From Pelagibius sp964472095 (GTDB taxonomy: Bacteria > Pseudomonadota > Alphaproteobacteria > Kiloniellales > Kiloniellaceae): a stretch of 64,000 bases of DNA. Shown in pieces: positions 1 through 8,439 of the stretch (positions are counted from its first letter, which is position 1; each line of letters begins with the position of its first letter). The notes beneath the pieces were generated by a model. It ran no database searches. It was not told the origin of the DNA and saw nothing but the letters and a program-made list of their open reading frames with translations. The stretch lies in assembly GCA_964472095.1 (NCBI GenBank), contig CAYYIV010000008.1:62001-126000 (forward strand), written 5' to 3'. Made by a program: the position numbers and the translations under genes.

Positions 1-1026
1 CGGATGGCGGCCCTGGCCGCCGCACGGCTGGGCTACCGCTGCCATGTCTACGGTCCCGAGCCCGATGCGCCGGCCAACCAGGTGTGCGCGGCGGCCACGA
101 TCGCGCCCTACGATGATGTCGTCGCCCTCAGCCGCTTCGCCCAAACCGTCGACGTGGTGACCTTCGAGTTCGAGAACATCCCGCTCGCCTCCGTCGAGGT
201 GCTGGAGGAGCTGGCACCGCTGCGGCCGGGCGCCGCGGTACTGTCGATCTGCCAGCATCGGCTGCGCGAGAAGGCGTTCTGCAACAGCGTCTCCGTGCCG
301 ACCACCGACTTTCGCGCTGCCGAGGACAGCGACGGCCTGCGCAAGGCAGTCGAGGCGATCGGCCGGCCGTGCATCCTGAAGAGCGCGGAGCTGGGCTACG
401 ACGGCAAGGGGCAGGTCCGCATCAACCAGGACAGCGACCTGGGAGCGGCCTGGGCCGCGATGCGCGGCCACGCCGCCCGGGCCAGCGGCATCGTCGAGGC
501 CATCGTGGAGTTCCGCATCGAGATCTCCGTCATCGTGGCACGCAGTGCCGACGGCAGCATCCGCACCTACGTGCCGGTGGAGAACCGCCACCGGAATCAC
601 ATCCTCGACGAGACCATCGCCCCGGCCAACCTGCCGATCGAACTGGCCGATCGCGCCGAGGCCATCGCCCGCCACCTCGCCAAGGAGATGGGGCTGGTCG
701 GCCTGCTGGCGGTCGAGATGTTCGTCACCCACGACGACAAGCTGCTGGTCAACGAGCTGGCGCCGCGCCCGCACAACTCCGGCCACTGGACGCTCGACGC
801 CTGCGTGACCTCGCAGTTCGAGCAGTTCATCCGTGCCGTGGCCGGCCTGCCGCTGGGCTCCACCGACCGGCTCTGCGATGCGGTGATGAAGAACCTGCTG
901 GGCGACGAGGCCGGCGACTGGCTGAAGATCCTCTCCGAGCCGGGCAGCAAGCTGCACCTCTACGGCAAGGCTGAGCCGCGCCCCGGCCGCAAAATGGGCC
1001 ACGTGACCCGCCTGATCCGCCGCTGA
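1..1026 (+). CDS. purK: 5-(carboxyamino)imidazole ribonucleotide synthase, 5' end cut by window
   Basis: ATP-grasp enzyme of de novo purine synthesis that carboxylates AIR to N5-CAIR with ATP and bicarbonate, in the cytosol. The frame is open from the first base. The ATG at position 4 sits inside the family's N-terminal Rossmann region (the usual GGGQLGR stretch would lie just upstream of ALAAARLGY), so the true start is outside the window and perhaps 10-20 residues are missing. Visible are the ATP-grasp loop ELGYDGKGQ and, near the C-terminal third, the family stretch NELAPRPHNSGHWT. Stop TGA at 1024-1026. purE is the usual upstream partner in alphaproteobacteria and may lie just outside. 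Identification is firm; only the 5' boundary is unknown. Confidence 0.95.
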   Translation, partial: RMAALAAARLGYRCHVYGPEPDAPANQVCAAATIAPYDDVVALSRFAQTVDVVTFEFENIPLASVEVLEELAPLRPGAAVLSICQHRLREKAFCNSVSVPTTDFRAAEDSDGLRKAVEAIGRPCILKSAELGYDGKGQVRINQDSDLGAAWAAMRGHAARASGIVEAIVEFRIEISVIVARSADGSIRTYVPVENRHRNHILDETIAPANLPIELADRAEAIARHLAKEMGLVGLLAVEMFVTHDDKLLVNELAPRPHNSGHWTLDACVTSQFEQFIRAVAGLPLGSTDRLCDAVMKNLLGDEAGDWLKILSEPGSKLHLYGKAEPRPGRKMGHVTRLIRR

Positions 1027-1218
1027 TGGGGCCGGACGCCGGGGCGAACCCTGCTACAGCGCATCGTTCCCCCAGCCCTCCACATCCGTTGGCGCGCGAC
1101 TACCGCATGGGCAACTGATGCGGTAGTTATGTCTAGATTTATTCGCCAGACATGTTTATGGCAGCCTTCACAGGGTGGTTGCCATAGAAGAATCGTCATC
1201 GGAGGCAGGCCGTCACCA

Positions 1219-1737
1219 ATGCAAGTTCTCAGTGACCCGGCGCAGATTGAGAGCCCGCTGATCCGTGACCTGTTCATCTATTGGCAGAGCAGGTGCCGCA
1301 GCGGCGCCATTCCGCGGCGGTCCGACATAGACCCGATGGCATTGCGGCACATCCTGCCGAATCTCCTTTTGGTGGAGTTCGAGTTGGAGCCCTTCCGAGT
1401 GAAGTTCCGCCTGGTCGGCACGAAGGTCGTGGAGTTCACCGGCTTTGAATTCACCGGCACGTATCTGGACGAGATTGCGCAGCCGGAAGTCGGGCACAGC
1501 TTCATTGACTGCTACGAGACGGCCTGCAGGTCGCGTCAGCCTGTGTTCAGGCGCATCACCTGGCGATTCGACGAAGAATCCACCGCCGATTACGATTTCT
1601 GCGTCCTGCCGCTGGACGACAACGGCACGGTCGCCACCAAGGCCGTGGCCGCGGAGTGCTATGAACGCCTGGAAAGGCAGTACGACCTGTCGACGATGAA
1701 ATCACGAAACACGGGCCAGCCTTTGCGCGAGCGCTGA
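1219..1737 (+). CDS. PAS_5-family protein, copy 1
   Basis: A 172-residue single-domain protein of the PAS_5 type common in alphaproteobacteria. Its core runs LFIYWQSRC, then IPRR..IDP, then FRVKFRLVGTKVVE and FTGFEFTGTYLDEI. These proteins are thought to be small cytoplasmic sensors or regulators with no catalytic domain; the ligand is unknown. The frame is open upstream to 1129, but the 30 extra residues have no family resemblance. I chose ATG 1219 because GGAGG lies at 1201-1205 and because the paralogue downstream begins at the same point. It is about 64 % identical (50 of 78 core positions by eye) to the next gene, so the two look like a tandem duplication. The exact role is unknown. Confidence 0.82.
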   Translation: MQVLSDPAQIESPLIRDLFIYWQSRCRSGAIPRRSDIDPMALRHILPNLLLVEFELEPFRVKFRLVGTKVVEFTGFEFTGTYLDEIAQPEVGHSFIDCYETACRSRQPVFRRITWRFDEESTADYDFCVLPLDDNGTVATKAVAAECYERLERQYDLSTMKSRNTGQPLRER

Positions 1738-1868
1738 GCACCCCTGACCTTGCACCCGAATTGCCTCAAAATCGCCCCTGACCAGCGTCCAAACTGGAGT
1801 CGTCGCCATGGCGACGTCTGTGACATTCTGAACCCTCTGCGGCCCGGAGCGCCGCAACGCGGGCGAGC

Positions 1869-2390
1869 ATGATGCAGAAGATCACCCGAGCAGAGCAGAT
1901 CGAGAGTTCGCTCGTTCGCCAGCTGTTCACCTACTGGCAGAGCAAATGCAGGGACGGCACCATCCCGCGGCGTGCCGATATCGATCCCAGCGAAATTCCG
2001 AAGCTGATGCCGAGCCTGCTGATCGTCGACATCGAACGGGATCCCTTTCGGGTGCGCTACCGCCTTGTTGGCACCAGGATCGTCGAGGCCACGGGCTTCG
2101 AGTTCACCGGAAAGTATCTCGACGAGATCATCTTGGCTGACGACGAAGGGCCCTTCCTCGAAAGCTATCAGGCCGCCTGCGAGAGCAAGACGCCTGTGCT
2201 GTCCCGCATCAAGTGGCACCTAGACGACGAGACGACCGGCGAATACGACGCCTGCTTTCTGCCGCTCTCCGACGACGGGGAGACCGTCAACAAGGTCATC
2301 TCCATCGAATGCTATGAAAGCATCGAGCGCGACTTCACCTTCTTCGGCGGGCACCGCTTCGTGCCGACGGCAAAAAAACGACGCGACTAG
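1869..2390 (+). CDS. PAS_5-family protein, copy 2
   Basis: Second copy of the PAS_5 protein, 173 residues, 131 bp after copy 1 on the same strand. It keeps the same block order: LFTYWQSKC, IPRRADIDP, FRVRYRLVGTRIVEATGFEFTGKYLDEI, then a variable acidic C-terminal half ending in a basic tail. Two ATGs follow each other at 1869 and 1872 and either could be used; GCGGGCGAGC upstream is only a weak ribosome site. The copies differ mostly after residue 85, which in PAS folds contributes to the ligand pocket, so they may sense different signals. That last point is inference from the divergence pattern only. Confidence 0.82.
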   Translation: MMQKITRAEQIESSLVRQLFTYWQSKCRDGTIPRRADIDPSEIPKLMPSLLIVDIERDPFRVRYRLVGTRIVEATGFEFTGKYLDEIILADDEGPFLESYQAACESKTPVLSRIKWHLDDETTGEYDACFLPLSDDGETVNKVISIECYESIERDFTFFGGHRFVPTAKKRRD

Positions 2391-2410
2391 CGCTCGCCCT
2401 ACGCCGCCCC

Positions 2411-3127
2411 TCAGCGGCGGGCGCTGCGCAGGGGGCCACGGCCACGGCGGGGACCGTCGCGCCGGGCCGCAGTGACGGCAGCGAAGAGACGCTCCGGCAG
2501 GTTCATCGCCGCGCCGACGCCCTTGCCGAGGCGGCCGGCCACCTTCATCACCTCTGCGATGCGGCGGTCGAGGAAAGCCCAGGACGCCGCGAAGTCCTCC
2601 GACTTGTCGTTCAGCCAGAACAGCAGCGTCGAGGAGTAGACCCCGGCCAGCAGCGCCCGCTTGGTATAGAAGTTGTAGTCGGTCGCCTTGTCGCCGGCCG
2701 CGTACCAGATGGCGTCGACCGTGCGGTAGAGGCAGCCGAGCCCCACACCAGCGTTCTGCGGCAAGGCGAAGAAGGCGAGCCCGCTGCGCACCGCCTCGCG
2801 GTGAGCCGCCACGGCCTCGAGACGCGACCGCACGCCGGCGGCCACCTTCTCGCGGATCTTCATGGCGCCGAGGTCGAGACCCTCCAGGGTCTCCAGCATC
2901 TGGCGATCGGCGGCGGCGCTGAAGGCACGGATCAGTTCCTGTGGGCCGCCCGGGAAGAGGCGATGCGCCTCGCCGGGCGCCAGCGTCAGGTCGCGCGCGC
3001 CGGCGTCGATGGCGGTCCAGGTCCAGCCGTCGAAGGGCACGTGGCGGAGGGCCGCATCGAGCAGGCTGGCCCGCTGGCGGGCCAGCTTCTCCACCTCGGG
3101 GTCCCTGCCGCTTTCTGATTCAGCCAT
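2411..3127 (-). CDS. COQ9-family protein
   Basis: A 238-residue relative of COQ9, the lipid-binding accessory factor of ubiquinone biosynthesis that in eukaryotes presents the substrate to the COQ7 hydroxylase. The N-terminal part (LLDAALRHVPFDGWTWTAIDAGARDL) resembles the TetR-like helical fold of the family, and the C-terminal part (FYTKRALLAGVYSSTLLFWLNDKSEDFAASWAFLDRRI) is the conserved COQ9 core. The tail is rich in Arg and Gly. ATG 3127 overlaps the end of the deformylase gene by 8 bp, which suggests translational coupling; the frame also extends 10 residues upstream, inside def. Whether it works in quinone synthesis in this organism is inferred from the family. Confidence 0.85.
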   Translation of the reverse strand: MAESESGRDPEVEKLARQRASLLDAALRHVPFDGWTWTAIDAGARDLTLAPGEAHRLFPGGPQELIRAFSAAADRQMLETLEGLDLGAMKIREKVAAGVRSRLEAVAAHREAVRSGLAFFALPQNAGVGLGCLYRTVDAIWYAAGDKATDYNFYTKRALLAGVYSSTLLFWLNDKSEDFAASWAFLDRRIAEVMKVAGRLGKGVGAAMNLPERLFAAVTAARRDGPRRGRGPLRSARR

Positions 3128-3722
3128 AGCTTTCCGCCCTTTCGTCTTCGAGGGCATGGCCCTCGTCGTCGCCCGCTTCCACTGTCTCTTCTTCCGACAG
3201 GCGGCCGATCTCGGAGGTGAAGGCCAGCAGCGAGAGATCGGTCATGCGCTGCGGATAGAGAACGCCATCGAGGTGGTCGCACTCGTGCTGCACCACGCGG
3301 GCATGGAAGCCCTCGGCTTCGCGTTCCAACAGCGTGCCGTCCAGGGTGAGGCCGCGGTAGCGGATCCGGGTCCAGCGCGGCACCTGGCCGACCAGGCCCG
3401 GCACCGAAAGGCAGGCTTCCAGCCCCAGCGCCGTCTCCTCGGTCAGCGGCTCAATCTCGGGATTGACGAGCGCCGTCAGCGGCACGTCCGCCCGACTGAC
3501 CCCGTCGGCGGCCGCAGCGCGGCGCCCAGCGACGAAGAAGACCACCACCCGCAGCGGCACATGCACCTGGGGCGCGGCAAGGCCGGTGCCCCCCGCGTCG
3601 TCCATGGTTTCCAGCATGTCCTGCACCAGGCGGCCGACTTCGGGGGCCGTGGGATCGGCCACCGGCGCTGCCTTGTGGCGAAGGACCGGATGCCCCATGC
3701 GTGCGATCTTGAGAATTGCCAT
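3120..3722 (-). CDS. def: peptide deformylase
   Basis: Metalloenzyme that removes the formyl group from the N-terminal methionine of new proteins. All three family motifs are visible: GTGLAAPQ at residues 45-52, a variant EACLS around Cys104 (the family usually has EGCLS), and the metal-binding HECDH at 146-150. Cys104, His146 and His150 would hold the metal and Glu147 is the catalytic base, so the enzyme should be active. At 200 residues it is slightly longer than usual because of an acidic C-terminal tail. It is not next to fmt, the usual partner, so a second def copy may exist elsewhere. It is co-transcribed with the COQ9-family gene, with which it overlaps by 8 bp. Confidence 0.93.
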   Translation of the reverse strand: MAILKIARMGHPVLRHKAAPVADPTAPEVGRLVQDMLETMDDAGGTGLAAPQVHVPLRVVVFFVAGRRAAAADGVSRADVPLTALVNPEIEPLTEETALGLEACLSVPGLVGQVPRWTRIRYRGLTLDGTLLEREAEGFHARVVQHECDHLDGVLYPQRMTDLSLLAFTSEIGRLSEEETVEAGDDEGHALEDERAESYG

Positions 3723-4035
3723 GCCGGAAATATGGCGTCGCGACCGCGCCGGGTAAAGCCGCCCGATGCCGACAGGAGATTGGCATCAGCGAATATATTC
3801 TTATGCGACGCAAGCGCCGGAATTGGGCGCCCCTACAGTCCCCAGGGCCACTGCCGCCGGGGAAAACTCTTAGAAAAGCCTTCCTTTTTCTACGACCCTA
3901 TGATACCAAGCGGCCTGTTTCGGCGGCAGGCGTGTCGCGGAAGCGGTTGTTTTGCCCCAATTGATGAGCAATCCAGCCCGAAGGTCTGTCGGGAGGCAGG
4001 TCTTTGACGGCTTAAGAAAGGAGCACGGAGCGTCT

Positions 4036-4239
4036 GTGCAAGTCCAGGTTAGAGACAACAACGTCGATCAAGCCCTGCGCGCGCTGAAGAAGAAGCTGCA
4101 GCGCGAGGGTGTTTTCCGGGAAATGAAACTGCGCCGCAACTTCGAAAAGCCCTCCGCCCGCAAGAAGCGTGAGCGCGCCGAGGCCGTGCGCCGTTACCGC
4201 AAGCTGCTGCGCAAGCGCATGGAACGCGAAGGCTTCTAG
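4036..4239 (+). CDS. rpsU: 30S ribosomal protein S21
   Basis: Small basic ribosomal protein of the 30S platform needed for efficient initiation. The product is 67 residues: an N-terminal VQVRDNNVDQALRALKKKLQREG, the family signature, then a Lys/Arg-rich helix ending RKRMEREGF. I chose GTG 4036 because it gives the standard N-terminus (M-Q-V-x-V-R-D) and because GGAG lies 5 nt upstream at 4027-4030. The frame runs upstream to 3952 but that part is non-conserved. It is followed by two hairpins, the second a clear Rho-independent terminator at 4326-4360. Confidence 0.95.
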   Translation: MQVQVRDNNVDQALRALKKKLQREGVFREMKLRRNFEKPSARKKRERAEAVRRYRKLLRKRMEREGF

Positions 4240-4245
4240 GCCTTC

Positions 4246-4270
4246 GGCTGCCCCCGGCAAAAGGGGGCCG
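4246..4270 (+). terminator. G+C hairpin just after rpsU
   Basis: A 6-bp stem (G plus CCCCC at 4250-4255 pairing with GGGGG plus C at 4263-4268) encloses the loop GGCAAAA, starting about 10 nt after the rpsU stop. There is no U-tract after it, so it may be a processing or stabilising hairpin, with termination at the next structure. Confidence 0.4.
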
Positions 4271-4325
4271 CGCAAAACCAGCGGCGCGCCGGGCGACGAT
4301 TCCGGAAAGCGCGCGACCAAAGAAG

Positions 4326-4360
4326 ACAAGCCGGTGCGTCAGCCCGGCTTGTTGCTTTCC
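4326..4360 (+). terminator. Rho-independent terminator of rpsU
   Basis: ACAAGCCGG at 4326-4334 pairs perfectly with CCGGCTTGT at 4344-4352, with a 9-nt loop, and is followed by TGCTTTCC. It lies about 90 nt after the rpsU stop on the plus strand and 65 nt before the convergent GNAT gene, so it probably ends rpsU transcription. Confidence 0.75.
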
Positions 4361-4424
4361 CAGATATGAGACTTGAGATCAGGCCGCCGCTACCAGCGCG
4401 CGGCCTTTCTTGCATGCCTTCAGT

Positions 4425-5048
4425 TCAAGCCGCAGAGACACCCGCGATCACCGCCGGCACCAGCTTCGCCATGTGCACCGCCGGCACGGCGGCGCCGTTG
4501 GCGCAGGGCAGCGCCATGCGGGCAAGGCTTTGGTAGCCGAGCTTGCGGTAGAGCGGCACGCCGGTCAGGCTGGCCCAAAGCTCCAGCAACTGGAAGCCTG
4601 CGGCGACCGCTTCGGCTTCCGCGTGCTGTACCAGCCGCGATCCGAGCCCGAGGCGGGCATAGTTGGGATGCACGAAGATGGAGCGGATTTTCGCCGAGTG
4701 GGGCGAGAGGCTGAAGGGCTGCGCTGCGGCGCGACCGCCATCCTCCGCGCCCGCGGCACGTGGCAGGCGCTGCGACCAGCCGCCACTGCCAACCAGCCGG
4801 CCCGCCTGTTCGAGCACGAAGTAGGTGCCGTCGTCGATCAAGGCCGGGTCGTAGGTGCCGAGATAGCCGAGGAAGGCCTCAATCTCCGCCGGCGAGTAGT
4901 CGGCGGCGCCGAGCGCCTGCACCGACAGAAAATGCAAGGCATCGATGGCGGGGATGTCGTCCGGCCGCGCCTGCCGCAGCGTGATCTCCGAAGCGCCGAG
5001 CCGAAGCTTGCTGTCCTCTTGCCGTGGGAGTTTACCGATCGAGGACAT
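4425..5048 (-). CDS. GNAT-family N-acetyltransferase
   Basis: A 207-residue single-domain acetyltransferase that would use acetyl-CoA on an unknown amine. The fold is visible in order: ITLRQARPDDIPAI (strand 1/helix 1), YFVLEQAGRLVGSGGW, then the acetyl-CoA loop region IRSIFVHPNYARLGLGSRLVQHAEAEA and the C-terminal LELWASLTGVPLYRKLGY. The ATG at 5048 has a strong AGGAGG about 14 nt upstream; the frame stays open to 5636 but the extra part is antisense to the TPR gene and has no domain. The substrate cannot be told from sequence. Confidence 0.82.
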   Translation of the reverse strand: MSSIGKLPRQEDSKLRLGASEITLRQARPDDIPAIDALHFLSVQALGAADYSPAEIEAFLGYLGTYDPALIDDGTYFVLEQAGRLVGSGGWSQRLPRAAGAEDGGRAAAQPFSLSPHSAKIRSIFVHPNYARLGLGSRLVQHAEAEAVAAGFQLLELWASLTGVPLYRKLGYQSLARMALPCANGAAVPAVHMAKLVPAVIAGVSAA

Positions 5049-5379
5049 GGCTGCCCCCTTCCTCCTGATTGCCGGGCGATCCAATCGCCGGAATTGGGTG
5101 CGTGCGATGCAGGGTGCCGGACCGAGCGGGCCATGGTTCAAGCGACCTTGACGGAGTCGCCGCATTAACCGCCGCAGAGGCTTGGAGCCATGTCGCAACC
5201 CGACCCCGGCACCGCACGCTGGAGACAAACTGCCGGAGCAATGTTTCAGCCTGTTGTCGCGACAGCAGGAGAATTGTTTTCTTTGTATCCGGCGCTGGCG
5301 ATCTGCCACGCGGCAACAGAAAAGGGGGCCGCAAAGCAGCCCCCGGTGCTGGCAGGTGACAGAATAAAGAGGCGGGGGG
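5049..5379. other. intergenic region with one palindrome and one terminator
   Basis: About 330 bp with no credible gene. It holds the start region of the GNAT gene, a near-palindrome at 5250-5269 (perfect 10-bp core TGTCGCGACA with 4-bp flanks and one mismatched pair) that could be an operator, and the terminator of the TPR gene. Short frames here show no conserved features. Confidence 0.5.
5316..5344 (-). terminator. Rho-independent terminator of the TPR gene
   Basis: Read on the minus strand, GGGGGC (5344-5339) pairs with GCCCCC (5329-5324) across a 9-nt loop and is followed by TTTTCTGTT. It lies about 35 nt after the stop of the TPR gene at 5380. Confidence 0.75.
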
Positions 5380-7008
5380 TCAGGCCACCAGCGCCTGCTG
5401 CATGCGTTGCAGCGCCCGGCATCGATCCTCCGGCCGGCCGAGGTCGGCAAAGAGTTCGGCTGCACGGCGATAGTCCTCGGCCGCGGCCATGCCCAGGCCC
5501 ATGCGCGTTCGGCAGTCGCCGCGGCCCATGTAAGCCCAGGGTTCGGCTGGATTGAGGATGACGTCGCGCTCGAAATCTCTGAGCGCGGCATCGAGGCGGC
5601 CCTGGCGCAGCAGGAAGCGCGCGCGCTGCTGGACATAGCGTCCGCTCCCCGGCTCCAGCTCGACCGCGCGGCTCAGATCGTCCAGCGCGCCGTCGCGGTC
5701 GCGCAGGCGCTCGCGCCAGCGGGCGCGCTCGGCAAGGATGCGCGCGCAGTTGGGAGCCAGGCGCAGCGCCTCCTCGCAATCGGCCAGTGCCTTCTCGTAG
5801 TGCTTGATCGCGCCAAAGCAGCGCGCGCGGTCGATGTAGAGCGACGCGCGGGCCTGGCCGCGGGTCAGCGCCGCGTTGAAGTCCAGCACTGCGTAGTGCA
5901 GCTGGCCTAGCTTGCTATAGCACTGGCCACGTCGGGCATGGGCCTGCCAGGAGCCGGGATCGAACTCCAGCTCGCGCGTGAAGTCGTCGATGGCGCCCTG
6001 GTAGTCCTCCAGACGTTGCAGCAGCCGGGCGCGATTGCCATAAGCCGGGGCGAAGGTCGGGTCGGCGGCAATGGTGAGGTCGAAGTCCTCCAGCGCTTCG
6101 GTCAGCCGGTCCTGTGCCTCACGGGCGATTCCGCGGCGGTTGAGGATGCTGGGTTCGCCCGGCGCCAGGCGGACTGCGAGGGTGAGGTCGGCCTCCGCCT
6201 CGGCATAGCGCTTCAGGCGCGTGTAGGCGGCGGCGCGGTGGAACAGCGTCACCACCTGGTCGCCGCCGAGATCGAGGGCGCGGGTGAAATCGGCGACCGC
6301 CTTCAGGTCCTCGTAGCGGTCGAGGTGGCAGAGACCGCGATTGGAGTAGGCCGCCGCGAATCCGACATCGTAGCGAATCGCCGTATCGAAGTCTGCAAGG
6401 GCGCCGGTGAGATCACCCTTCTCCCGCCGCACCATGCCCATGCCGTTGTGCGCCACTGCCCAGCCGGCCCCCATCGCGCCGGCGCGCTCGAAGTCGTCGA
6501 TGGCGAGATAGGTATAGCCGAGACCGCGGTAGCTGTAGGCGCGCTCCAGGTAGATGCGGCCATTGCGCGGGTCCTGCGCCAGCGCAGCGGTGAACTCGCT
6601 GACGGCGCCCTGGTGGTCGCCGGCCTTGGCGCGTTCGATGCCGCGGGCGAGGGTATCGGCACCATCGCGGGTGCGGCCGCCGCGGGCCGGTGTCGCTGCA
6701 GCTGCAGGTGCGGTGTCGAGCGGCATCGTCTGCTGCATGCGCGCTGTCGCGTCGGTCAGGGCCTCGCCGAGAGAATCGACGAGCAGGTCGCGGACAGCGG
6801 TCGTCGCCTCGGCGCCTTCCGCGGGCCTCTTGGCGGGTGGCGCGCCGCGGTCCAGCCGGATCGGGATGCCGAGGGCCAGTGGGTCCAGCCCGACGGAACG
6901 TCGGACGCGCCCTTCCGGCGGCAAATCCGTGGGAACGAAATCACAAGGAATCCGTGTTGACACCCGGATTCCCATCTCCTGCGGCAGACCGTCTTGCTGT
7001 CCAGCCAT
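5380..7008 (-). CDS. tetratricopeptide-repeat protein
   Basis: A 542-residue protein made mostly of TPR units. After a Pro/Arg-rich 120-residue N-terminus come about eleven 34-residue repeats from residue 125 to the end, for example AIDDFERAGAMGAGWAVAHN, ALADFDTAIRYDVGFAAAYSN and ALADCEEALRLAPNCARILA. TPR arrays form a superhelix for protein-protein binding. There is no signal peptide or membrane segment, so it is probably cytoplasmic. ATG 7008 is preceded by AAAGGGGAG. No enzymatic domain is visible, and the partner is unknown. It stands alone with its own terminator. Confidence 0.85.
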   Translation of the reverse strand: MAGQQDGLPQEMGIRVSTRIPCDFVPTDLPPEGRVRRSVGLDPLALGIPIRLDRGAPPAKRPAEGAEATTAVRDLLVDSLGEALTDATARMQQTMPLDTAPAAAATPARGGRTRDGADTLARGIERAKAGDHQGAVSEFTAALAQDPRNGRIYLERAYSYRGLGYTYLAIDDFERAGAMGAGWAVAHNGMGMVRREKGDLTGALADFDTAIRYDVGFAAAYSNRGLCHLDRYEDLKAVADFTRALDLGGDQVVTLFHRAAAYTRLKRYAEAEADLTLAVRLAPGEPSILNRRGIAREAQDRLTEALEDFDLTIAADPTFAPAYGNRARLLQRLEDYQGAIDDFTRELEFDPGSWQAHARRGQCYSKLGQLHYAVLDFNAALTRGQARASLYIDRARCFGAIKHYEKALADCEEALRLAPNCARILAERARWRERLRDRDGALDDLSRAVELEPGSGRYVQQRARFLLRQGRLDAALRDFERDVILNPAEPWAYMGRGDCRTRMGLGMAAAEDYRRAAELFADLGRPEDRCRALQRMQQALVA

Positions 7009-7100
7009 TCAACTCCCCTTTAAATGGGCCTTTGCCCTTCGCGGACTTTATTCAGGGAGATGAGCTTGCCCGAGACGGCAGGACGGCTCTGTGAGGAAAG

Positions 7101-7292
7101 TCACATTGCCGGATCGTCGGGGAAAATAGGCGGAATTGCGCCGAAGACGGCGTGGAGAGTGGAGACGATCAGGTCCCAACTGGTAATGCCGGCCAGCAGC
7201 AGGAAGAGAATCGCCAGGCCGCCCACCAATCCTCCCCAGGTTGAGGGCGGGTCGTCGAAGTACTGCAGCAGATTTCTGCGGTCCGGCTCCAT
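7101..7292 (-). CDS. possible small single-pass membrane protein
   Basis: A 63-residue frame with a hydrophilic N-terminus (MEPDRRNLLQYFDDPPSTW), one long hydrophobic stretch (about residues 21-54: LVGGLAILFLLLAGITSWDL onwards) and a short acidic tail. Third codon positions are rich in G and C as in neighbouring genes, which favours real coding. The ribosome site is poor (GAGGAG is about 20 nt upstream). It is divergent from the LysR gene, a usual place for a regulated target. I do not recognise the family. Confidence 0.45.
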   Translation of the reverse strand: MEPDRRNLLQYFDDPPSTWGGLVGGLAILFLLLAGITSWDLIVSTLHAVFGAIPPIFPDDPAM

Positions 7293-7335
7293 GACGGCAA
7301 GATTGCCGGCTCCTCAGAGATATGCGAAATGAATA

Positions 7336-7345
7336 TGTGATCACA
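7336..7345. promoter_or_regulatory. palindrome upstream of LysR gene
   Basis: TGTGATCACA is a perfect 10-bp palindrome in the short region between the divergent small membrane protein and the LysR gene, in an otherwise A+T-rich stretch. It could be a binding site for the LysR protein; a CRP site would have a 6-bp spacer between the halves, absent here. Confidence 0.35.
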
Positions 7346-7368
7346 CACTGATGAGAAATTTCAATATC

Positions 7369-8226
7369 ATGGCACGACACCTCGATTCCGAGCTGCTGCG
7401 TACTTTCGCAGCCATCGCCGACCACGGCAGCTTCAGCCGGGCCGGCACGGCGGTCGGACGCTCCCAGTCCGCCGTCAGCCTGCAGATGAAGCGGCTGGAA
7501 GACACCGCCGGATGCAGCCTGTTCCGCCGCCAGTCCCATGGCGTCAGCCTCACGGCTAGCGGTGAAAACCTGCTGCAGAATGCCCGACGTATACTGCGGC
7601 TGATGGAGCGCGCCGCCGGCGAGTTGAACGGCGAGGCTGTCGCCGGGACCGTGCGGCTGGGCATGCCGACCTCCTACAGCACATCGATCCTGTCAGCAGT
7701 GCTGAAACGCTTCGCCGAGGCCTGTCCCGACGTCGAGGTCACCGTGTCCTGCGCCCAGGGCTTGCCGCTGCAAGCCGCCCTTGCGGCGGGAGAGCTCGAC
7801 CTCATCGTCTTCACCGCCGACAACGCTGGCGCCGACGCCGAGCCGCTAGTGCACGATCCGGCGGTCTGGGTGACCTCCGTTGCGCACGACACGCACCTGT
7901 GCGACCCGCTGCCGGTGGCGCTCTTCGAGTCCGGCTGCTGGTGGCGCGACCGGGCCATGCAGATCCTCGAAGAGCGCGGCCGGCGCTACCGCATCGCCTG
8001 CACCTCGCCCAACACGGAGGCCGTCATCGCGGCAGTAGTCTCTGGCCTCGCCGTTGCCGTGCTGGAGCTTTCCACCGTGCCGGAGGGAGCGCGCATCCTC
8101 ACCGAGTCCGAGGGCTTCCCCGGCTTTCCGGGCAGCACCGTGATGCTGCGCCGCCGCCCGGGCGCGACGACCCGCGCCGTCGACCGCATGGAGGCGGTCA
8201 TCCGCAACGTCTTCTGCCGCAAGTAG
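7369..8226 (+). CDS. LysR-family transcriptional regulator
   Basis: A 285-residue regulator. The N-terminal winged helix is typical (LRTFAAIADHGSFSRAGTAVGRSQSAVSLQMKRLEDTAGCSLFRR, residues 10-55) and is followed by the linker helix and a periplasmic-binding-protein-like effector domain (GTVRLGMPTSYSTSILSAVLKRF onwards). I chose ATG 7369, giving MARHLDSELLRTF, over ATG 7351 because it matches the usual LysR N-terminus; neither has a clear Shine-Dalgarno. It faces away from a small membrane protein gene that may be its target. The effector is unknown. Confidence 0.88.
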   Translation: MARHLDSELLRTFAAIADHGSFSRAGTAVGRSQSAVSLQMKRLEDTAGCSLFRRQSHGVSLTASGENLLQNARRILRLMERAAGELNGEAVAGTVRLGMPTSYSTSILSAVLKRFAEACPDVEVTVSCAQGLPLQAALAAGELDLIVFTADNAGADAEPLVHDPAVWVTSVAHDTHLCDPLPVALFESGCWWRDRAMQILEERGRRYRIACTSPNTEAVIAAVVSGLAVAVLELSTVPEGARILTESEGFPGFPGSTVMLRRRPGATTRAVDRMEAVIRNVFCRK

Positions 8227-8265
8227 GGACGAGCAAACGCAGCGCCGCGCCAGGAGAAATCAGGA

Positions 8266-8410
8266 CTACGGCAGGTCTCCCTCAAAGATGAGGAGATCCC
8301 GCTTGGACGCCTTTGATGCAAACCGCTTGGCTTCCTGATAAGCGGGATCCTCGTAGCAGGCTTGGGCTAGTTCGTAGGGGGAAACTCCGCGACGCCGACT
8401 CGCGCGGTGT
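8266..8410 (-). pseudogene. remnant of a DUF1330-like gene (C-terminal piece)
   Basis: Read on the minus strand, the last 40 or so codons before the stop at 8266 give SPYELAQACYEDPAYQEAK and then a tail ending DLLIFEGD. This matches the pattern at the end of DUF1330 proteins (a YxxPEYQxAK block then a hydrophobic strand ending VEG). Upstream in the same frame the sequence turns into Arg-rich, repetitive translation with no family resemblance, so the N-terminal part seems lost. The assignment rests on a remembered family pattern, not on a search. Confidence 0.35.
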
Positions 8411-8439
8411 CGTGCGCTTCCTTCAACAAGGAGGAACTT

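Noticed and set aside
5250..5269. Near-palindrome CCTGTTGTCGCGACAGCAGG as a regulator site
   Set aside because: Not placed at a recognisable promoter and no regulator gene is adjacent; kept only as a note within the intergenic entry.
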